Below, one piece after another: positions 56,200 through 64,000 of a stretch of DNA of 64,000 bases; the stretch's first letter is position 1, and every line of letters begins with the position of its first letter. The notes under the pieces were generated by a model. That model was not told the origin of the DNA. It saw nothing but the letters and a program-made list of their open reading frames with translations, and ran no database searches. The translations under genes and the position numbers were made by a program. Location of the stretch: the NCBI RefSeq assembly GCF_029784135.1, contig NC_073745.1, forward strand, positions 85,326,666 through 85,390,665, in the 5' to 3' direction. Source of the stretch: Toxorhynchites rutilus septentrionalis (Eukaryota > Arthropoda > Insecta > Diptera > Culicidae).

Positions 56200-58300
56200 C
56201 TAGACGTGTGTGTTCGAATTCCTACAAGTGTCCTTGTTTCGAGTCGTTCATATAGCGGGAAGCGTATAAATTTCGCGAGAAAGTGAGCTTTCTGCATCAG
56301 AGAACGTATATTTATTTGTATTCGCTTGGATTCAACGACAGAATGTTCAACTTTTCGTCCAGTGAAGCAGTTTTCTTTCATTAGTCCGTTTATTCGGCCA
56401 TTTATGTTATGCTTGTGTTAGTCATTCGCTCGGTTTCACGTAGAGATGTGTTTTTTACCGTACGCGTGTGTGTACAAAATAAAGAGTACGTTCTGGAAAT
56501 CAAATAGTGCTTTACATGAAAATATTTTAGAATCTAGTGATGTTTCGAGTCTTTACCAGTTGGTTTATCCAAAATTTGTGAATAGTTGCCAGAAGCACAA
56601 TGGCAAACGCATTGCAATCGAAATTTACGTAGTGCTATTATCACTACACAATGTTATCAACGCGCTCGATTTTAAATTTGTGAATTGTATTGAGTGTATT
56701 TTTTAATGAAAAATCTGTTACGGACTTTAAATTCGGACACCGGAATTTGGATAAGGGATTTTATTTACAAGGCATAAAGAAGTGATGAATGCGCGTACGA
56801 TTGCGATATAAGTGGGACACAGGGAAAATTTTGTGAACTCAACTACAAAATGCAAAGTTAGCTCTAGAAGTGGTATCGGTTTTCTACTCTATTCGGTGTA
56901 TTTTGGAGTGTGGTGTTAGTTGATATTCAGCTCCCTTCGATTGTGTTTTGCAGTGTTGTTGATGCGAGAAATTGTGTGAAAAAGCTGTTACTTCTATTCT
57001 ACCGAAAAATAGGCTCGGGAGGTTGAGTGTAAAATGAAGTGTGTAAATTGCATGATTGCATGGATTCAAATTATTTTTATATATGAGCGCTCGTAGTGTT
57101 TCATAACAGCAATGCTAATAGTGAGCGTACTCAATTGGCGATCTAACGCAAAACGTAAACGATCGGTGAGACATCTGGATTTTGTTTTTGAACTAAGAAA
57201 ATGATGCTAATGTAACCTAAAACTCAAAAACAAATCACGTATATTTTACTTCCGGGCTTTCCAAGGTAGTTCTCACATGCAGGAATCGTGCATTTTTCTA
57301 CTTGTGTTTGATTGTGCTCTCGAATTTCCTTCTTTAATTCAACCATTGTTAACATTTTTATAGTTTTCACTACTGAAAAAGGTGAATAAATAACATGTTA
57401 TATATAAAATTGCGCAGAATTAAATTTCTAACAAACTCATCGCAATCATATAATCTTTAATGATTATAACATTGTAATTTATGGAAAGAACTACAAACCT
57501 TCCATAAGCTCACATGGCAAAATTTAAAACCATCATCACTTTCACCGCAGCGCCGCCTAGGTGTAGATTTGTACGTTAGATCGCCAATATACGCTGAAGT
57601 TTCAGAAGCACATATGAGTGAGTGTGAGTGAAAAGATGAGAGAGGAAATATTACAGCTACAGGCAACAACTAAAGTGGTTCAAAATTCATCACAGGTGTG
57701 CTAGTTTTTAGTGTTGTCGAACACTTTGTGAATTAAATTAGGTTAAACACTTTTTTTGAACAAATTGTGAGGAAACGATCTGGAAAGTAATAATTATTTT
57801 GTTTAGTTTAGTGAAAAAGTTTCGTGTCTTTTCGACCTTCGCGATTTGATTTGCGCTAAATAGTAAAATGTATAATCAGTCTGATCAATTTTACAGGTTT
57901 TTCTTCTCAGGATACCTGAAGGTAAACAGCACCGCATGTTGTGATGCATGAGATTTTCTGATTTTGTTCGGTCGAGTGGTCGATAGTTCGGGTTTACATT
58001 ATCATATCACTTACCTCAGTGAATCCTGATTCTTACCTTTTCCCACTAACAATTATCCCCCCTCCATGATAAACGCTAGGGAACCACGCTATAGAGGCGA
58101 CCCTTCTGGCCTTCGGGCGGCGAATATCATACTAACATTACTTCCCTTCCCCTGGTGACTGTAAGGACGTGGCCGGCGTCGTTATTGACCATTTAAAGCT
58201 CGAATCATCAAAAATTGCACAACGAGAATGATTTGCTAGTCCCAAGCGTCATTCTGTGTGTTCTTTGTGCAATTTGGTTGGTTCAGGTCAATCACGGAGA
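56200..58300. other. Unassigned interior DNA
   Basis: No recognised coding or repeat feature. Short frames only, none with a domain. May be captured or unique sequence between two inverted ends. Confidence 0.3.
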
Positions 58301-58339
58301 GCAACTACGAATTGTACAGTCTACCCAAGCTCAAGCTCA

Positions 58340-58500
58340 AGCTCACTGAGCTTTCCTAACACTGACTTCAAAATTATTGTGCCTGTGGGAATCAGCTTTG
58401 GAAATGGATGCAAGTTGGGGGTATTTTTTGGTGTTGAGCACTTTTGTACTCGCTTGTCGTTGTGCAGACCGGAATATGTTTCCCCAAAACGTACTCTTAA
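58340..58500 (-). repeat. 94-bp minisatellite family, isolated unit
   Basis: CTTTCCTAACACTGACTTCAAA, GTGGGAATCAGCTTTGGAAATG, TGCAAGTTGGGGGTATTTTT and ACTCGCTTGTCGTTGTGCAGA correspond to reverse units seen at 35450-35640 and 55960-56160. Confidence 0.7.
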
Positions 58501-58805
58501 ACTAAGAACCCTCGTCATTTCAGATACTAGAGGTTGAATGAACTTCCGCGCTTCGAGAACTACGTAAAATGAGATGTGCAATAATTTCAGAGGGAAATGT
58601 AAAATACAATGATCGTTTGACAATTCTTCCGTTCACATATTTTGGTAGTCCTAGGCATCATATTAAACGTTAAAGGACGTTCATCTAATTCATTTGTAAC
58701 GAAGAACATGATCTATTACAAAAATTTCGATGCATTCTAAAATAATATTCGAAGTGATAAACAAGTAGATTGCATGATGTAATTGCGTAGTTCTACGTCG
58801 AAAAT

Positions 58806-61800
58806 ATGCGGTCGTGACTTTGTACATATGATGACAGCAATTTAAAACCACGATCTTCGTTATCATGTGACCAATTTTGATTGCGACTGCTTTTTTTTTA
58901 AGGGTGTATCCAGAATCAGTAACCTATTTATATTTTGAAAAATCCGTAGCACGAAACATGAGTGTCTGATAATAATATAATGTACGAAAAGTCGTTGGAA
59001 AATCAATAGGAAATCTAACATTTTGAATACACCGTTCAAAAATCATATTCAAACATTGAATTGAGTAATAAGAACTTTTGTATCTCGATAAAATATTTAT
59101 TGCTTATGGTTACAAACTTATTAAAAATCAGTCGTATTCAAAAATGGTTATATGCTAAAGAAAATTGTGGTTTTGAGTAGCTGTCACTATATGTACAATG
59201 TTTCAAAAAACCGAAGAGGGTGGCCTCAAAATCGGCAATTTTTCGGTTGATTTGACGTGGAATTTCTCCATGTATGAAATATGACCACGGAGTATTTCAT
59301 GTTCAGAATTGTTGATACAAAACGGAACAATGTTGAGCGTGAACAAAGACCCAAAATTTTTCGTGCACTCCAAACAGAAAGACGCAATTTCCAGGCTAGG
59401 ATCGCTCAGAATGGTGCCTTCGCGGGAAAACTTAACGACGCGCAGTGGGGACCATAAAATAACATTTCTTTTACGATACCGCCATTTTTCGGGGTGCGCA
59501 AAGTCGTAAAAGAAAGAGCAGCGCACACGCTGCCAATGGTGGGTTGGTGTGTATGTTAAAGAATCTTTTCCATTTTCCCACCCCTCTTCGTGAGGGACTT
59601 CAATGGGGAGTCGTCACTCGTAAAAAGGCTGTACACTTCAGCGGCAGGATTCGCCGAATGGAAAGCTTAAGAATTCCATCCGAGCGGAAGAACATAAACC
59701 GGGCTCCCGAAACGATCGCCTTCCGAATGGCGAACGAGAACGAATTTAATTTCTAATCTAATCAAAACTTTGGCCAAATGTGCGGAAGTTTTTACGAGCG
59801 GTATGGGTACCCTCATCTGGCTCGAAATGTAATATAACGGAGAGGGAAGAGATACAGTAAAAACATCGAAATTGACTCGACTTATCGGGGGAAAATGGCT
59901 TCATCTGTAACCCGAGCGTGTCCGGCCGATGTGCGGGATCTCGTCGAGCTTCAATTAGATCGTAAATTACATGCCCTGGATTTCTTTTAGCAGAACAGAT
60001 AACATGTGTGATCTAAAAATATAAATAAAGGCACATTCGTGCCCATGAGCTGAACCCAACCCACAAATGAACTATATGGCATAGCTTTTCCTTCCTTTCT
60101 AGAAAATTGCCGTATAAAGTCGTACCATTGCGACATCTAGAACCACTCGCACTATGACTAAGCCTCGGAATCAACCTACGAAAACACACCAGAAACAACA
60201 ACAGCAACAACATAGTGAAGGGAGAGTGAAAACAGAAACCAACGACTTAGTGGCAGCCATCAGTGCCAGCAGCTAGGGGTAAAAGCCTCAACCGAGTCGA
60301 AAAAGGCGAGGAAAAACGGTTTAGCAATCGAAAACCGTGAGCGCACACTGTTCGGGTAAAACTTCAAGGACTAGTAAAAGTCTATCGGCTAAGCTAGCGC
60401 TCTTGCTTGTCTGCTAGTAAAACTAGCTAACTAACTAACTGTGGCGGAGAGAATGACTAACTATGGCCACTAGGGTGAGCGCAAAGGCAGGTATTGCACT
60501 GTTGCTTTCGTGCGGCACTCGATTCACAGCGCGCCTGGAGCCCGCAATCGAATGCCGGCCAATAATAGCAACGGCTCAGGCGGTAACGAGTTTCGTTTGG
60601 TTGGTTTGGCCCCGACGGCGATGGCACTCCAACCTCAACACAAGCACTTGGGAAGAATACGAGATTCGCTTGGCGATGGCAGCGCAATCTAACGGGGGTG
60701 GAGCGTCGATAGTTGACAATAGGCCATTAGTCTCGACAATAATCTTGGGAAGTTTCTTCTAAAATGCTATGTTTTCTGCGGACCGCATGAACATTGACAT
60801 TTGTTTCAACTGGGAAAGTAATGTCCTTGAAAAGTGTTATTATGACTATTGTAATTCGTCGAATGCACTAAAATTTTTGCTGAATCTAGTAATGTTATTC
60901 AATTCTTATGACTGTCGGAATGTCGACAAGATTGATACCATGATGTGAATAAAAGAAACAAGCTTCAATTTTTTGTCCAGAATGAGACTAAAATTTCACG
61001 TTTATAATGAGTACGATCGGTCTAAGAAAAGGACGAGCATCACACTCACATCTCAGTATATGAAAATTGTGTTTGAGCTCGGATACACTGTGGAATTCAT
61101 CTAAGAGTATATGAGATCGTCAGCGCCCTCTCAGAATTCATTAAAAAAAAATTTTAAAAAATTAATTAGGCATCCTTGTTAACTCAATTTTCCCCAAAAT
61201 TGGTTTAGACCAGCCGTACTTAACCTGCGGCCAACCGGACTCTCTTGGTTGGCCCATCTGGTCCGTTACCATTTTGTATGTGTAACAATCACGAAAACTG
61301 AAGAAATCATCTAGGAAACATTGGATGAGAATAATGGAATTTTAAAACATTACACATTATTACTCATTACACATTTGCACATTAGTTAGTTGTCCTAAAC
61401 CTGTTGACGTTATGGAATAAAAACAAAAATATGGGTATAACAATTACCTATTATTATACAAAAGACTATGTCTTTCAGAAATAGCACCAAATCAGTTTTT
61501 TTATTAAATAATTTTAACGTTAATGATTATGTCAGCTTTGAACGGATTTTGATGGTATGAATTCCAATCGAATCTATAATTCTCAAAAAAAAAAATCGGT
61601 ATGTTATACTTAATCAGAAGAGCGTAAATCGGACACTCGAAATGTGAATGCAGCATTCGTTCTACGGACAATGTGGATAGAGAAAATATTGCAATCTAAG
61701 CTCCGCCGTATTCTATTCATTGAGTATAAACAATCCATTCGCGATTCTAAATTATAGTATGTACAATTCATCAGTCATCTAGCTAGCGACCAGACGACAG

Positions 61801-63259
61801 CGAGGCTTTCGAACATACCTTTCCCAAGGCCGAGTTTAGTTTTCCAAATTGTTCCTTTTGGCAAATGAACTTATGAATGGTAAAGCCTCTATAGTTCAAA
61901 AACATTATCATCATTCAAGTCGTCTCGCTCCAGCTATCAGGCCTTAATGCTGATATCACACACAGCGGTTTGCTCGATTTTAAGGAAGAATGAAAGATAG
62001 ATATTGCACACTAGGATGCAATTTTATGCGGTGAAAGTACCGCGTCGATTTGCATGCCGTTTAGTGAAGAGTGCCTCTGTATTTTTGCATCACATCATAT
62101 TTGATTCTGTACAGGGTGTAAGTATTAAATTTCGGAAACGAGAACATTACCTTTGGGGTACAAAGTTTGGAGTGTGAATGTATCTTTGTCGGTTGAACAA
62201 ATTGTGAATGTAGAACACTTCATTCGAAAGATAAAAGTTGTATGAGTAATCCTGGTTACTTATTGACCCAAACACTTGTTTCGATAGTTCAAAACTGCTT
62301 AGAAAGCAATCTATTGAAGTCACAAAAATCTTTAAATATGAGTACCTGCTTAAAAGTTCATCTTAGTCAAGATTTGTCGATGTCATTGGCCGTCAATGAA
62401 AATTCTCTAAATATTGTACTCGCCCCAATATTAAATTGAATAGGACGTCGTTGGTTTTTACATTGTGGAAATTGTACGAATTGTGGATTTTATGCATTAT
62501 CAAAGGAATAATGGTAGTGAAGGACAAATATATGTAAAAATATACCTGGAGCCGCACCGTATGTACCGTTTTGTCTCATATTCCGAACAGTCTCAGATTC
62601 CGAACACTTCATTTTGAAATGTAAATTTACTAAACTTTAATGTTATAAATAATTGCATAATGAAAACCCTAACATTCTTTGGTTTCATTTTAAAATTAAT
62701 TTACAGGTATCGATACTGCCTATAATTTATAATTATTTATAATTGAACTTTTACAAAAAAGTGACTATCGAAAACCGGTGATAAAATACTTGCATTAGCA
62801 AGTTCCGTAGAAAACAAGCATCGTGAATTTTTAAATTTTCGTAGTTAAAACTATTTTGTTTGCTGTTTATATGTTCGTTCGGTAAGAATCTCGTTACGAA
62901 TTTGCTATAAATTGTTTAAAAAAATCCTTTATGCAGAAATCTGTATTAAAATTGGCGTTAAAGTAGTGTTCGTAATTTGTATCAAGTTTCGACGCATGAA
63001 CGAATTCCGAAAGAAAATATTTAAACACACTATTTTCCGGCAAATACAGTTCACAAATTGGGGTTCAAGGACAATCCAATTCTGGAGCAAGAATATAAAA
63101 AGACCATTTGTTAACAAATGTTTGCGAGCTCCTTCCTTGCAAAACGCAGGTCACAGGTGTAAAATTGATTTTCTTAGCTAGGTTTTCAACTAAAATCACA
63201 ATAACAAAACCGGGGTCCTGAAGTGACAGGTCAAACTCGATTATATACTGATTCGATTA
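58806..63259. other. Largely unique DNA, no gene recognised
   Basis: 59200-59760 and 60200-60770 have higher GC content. The frames 59203-59526 (minus, 107 codons) and 60463-60762 (plus, 99 codons) are the longest but show no domain. At 61207-61265 GACCAGCCGTACTTAACCTG is reminiscent of hAT tips, without a partner. The stretch may contain host noncoding or regulatory sequence. Confidence 0.35.
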
Positions 63260-63715
63260 TACAGCCATTCCATGCCAACCCGATATAGTGGTTCTCCGAT
63301 TTCCGTGAAAAGTGGTAGTTTTGTTCCTCATCGTAAAATATCAAACCCTTATTTTTTATTTTTTTTTGTTAGGGTGACCATTTCCATTTTAGGGTGGTCC
63401 AAAAATTCATTTTTTTCTCATTTATTTTTTTTCCAAAAATGACTGTTTTTCTAAAAACCATAACCACTGAACCACTGGACCGACTCAGATGATCGACATA
63501 TCAAACTAAACCAGTTAGCTGGTCTTTTTTAAGAAAATATCCACAGATTTGAAAAACTTGAATTTTATTTTCATAATACGTTTTCGTTTTTTACAGTCTC
63601 CATGGTCTCGGGACCAAAGGTGCTATATCCTCCTATACCCCTTCTTGAAAGCTGAAAGCTTTTTTCTTGTTTACATAACTTGTCCAGAAATCAGAAATGA
63701 GTTTCTTTTATTTTG
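63260..63715. mobile_element. Long-inverted-repeat element (TACAGCCATTCC ends), left part
   Basis: TACAGCCATTCCATGCCAAC, CGATATAGTGGTTCTCC and CCACTGGACCGACTCAGATGATC match 38282-38420. It is interrupted on the right by the mini-me-like element at 63717. Confidence 0.75.
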
Positions 63716-63716
63716 A

Positions 63717-64000
63717 ACTAGCTGACCCGTCTAACTTCGTCCCGCCCAAAATTTGTTTTTTGTTATCAATACCTTCAAACATTTACGTTTTTTACTAAGC
63801 GCAAGTTCATGGGTCCAATCGCAGAACTGTTCATTGATTGATCTTCTAATCGACCCCGTTGAATTTATCTTTTACTATAAAATTCCTAGTACTTCTACCA
63901 GAACTCATCATTACAATATCAGATTATTTCCTGATACAATTCTCGTTCGAGATGTTTCTCCGTTACACGAAATAAATGTTTGATACAGAAAACATGGTAG
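63717..64000 (-). mobile_element. Mini-me/Helentron-like element, copy 4, 3' part
   Basis: Starts ACTAGCTGACCCGTCTAACT, then TCGTCCCGCCCAAAATTTG, the reverse complement of the 3' ends at 3970, 25745 and 30187. It continues with CGCAAGTTCATGGGTCCAATC and ATTGATTGATCTTCTAATCG, and runs off the window. Confidence 0.8.

Larger units (their letters stand above)
55508..58803. mobile_element. Candidate 3.3-kb element with hairpin-like GACGTAG..CTACGTC ends
   Basis: The left end TTTGACGTAGAACTACGTC (55507-55524) and right end GCGTAGTTCTACGTCGAAA (58787-58805) are inverted copies. The tip is itself a 7-bp-arm palindrome. It is the same tip type as GACGTAGTCCCACGTCAA in the elements at 19498 and 34788. 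The interior near each end also carries 94-bp minisatellite units in reverse (55960-56160) and forward or reverse pieces (58340-58500), and 55760-55960 matches the arm of those elements in reverse. The long middle (56200-58300) has no recognised gene. Confidence 0.5.

Noticed and set aside
59203..59526. A 107-codon minus-strand frame in a higher-GC region
   Set aside because: No motif or family recognised and an overlapping plus-strand frame exists; kept only as part of the unassigned region.
61207..61265. A hAT terminus similar to CAGCCGTACTTAACCTGCGG
   Set aside because: No matching opposite end or 8-bp duplication was found nearby.

Overview
The window reads as repeat-rich intergenic or intronic DNA from a dipteran insect, most likely a culicine mosquito. 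The evidence is two families of D37E transposases of the mosquito ITmD37E kind, mariner and DD41D copies, tRNA-derived SINEs, hAT elements with 8-bp target duplications, and many elements built from a (TA)n leader, a short core and a 3' end reading GGGTCAGCTAGT (mini-me or Helentron-associated type). No cellular protein-coding gene could be recognised. Almost every open frame of any substance belongs to a transposase or a retrotransposon. The species is inferred from this content, not read directly.

Layout. 1-357: 3' end of a non-LTR retrotransposon. 600-1630: decayed mariner. 1740-2019: SINE. 2026-3970: mini-me-like element with a D37E transposon inside. 4891-5889: inverted-repeat element. 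6231-6508: SINE with clean target duplications. 6570-7490: retrotransposon tail. 7500-11300: mostly unique DNA with GC-rich, triplet-rich stretches. 11301-12570: hAT. 12800-14291: dispersed repeats and a CR1-like fragment. 14440-18990: R4/Dong-like retrotransposon carrying two D37E insertions of different families. 19010-22095: inverted-repeat element with a 94-bp minisatellite, and a 560-bp tandem duplication. 24282-30187: two mini-me-like elements, a TTAA-flanked palindrome element, and a D37E copy with a complete reading frame. 33692-36481: SINE split by a 2.5-kb element that is itself split. 37874-39270: another nested pair. 41182-44733: DD41D transposon split by a mini-me-like element split by a retrotransposon. 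47195-50140: mariner and DD41D copies in mini-me-like elements. 50160-51086, 53938-55370, 55508-58803 and 63260-64000: further non-autonomous elements. 58804-63259 is largely unique.

The genes do not work as a pathway. The window is a record of successive insertions, and target duplications let several be ordered. The freshest protein-coding copy is the D37E transposase at 27225-28214, which is open throughout but carries a short frame-shifted patch and two Trp-to-Cys changes near conserved motifs. All other transposases have stops, frameshifts or deletions. The most unusual signals are three elements carrying recurrent 6-bp-arm palindromes (33754-36286, 25905-26512, 37874-39270), the 94-bp minisatellite family with hairpin-like termini, and the 142-bp internal arrays of the mini-me-like copies.
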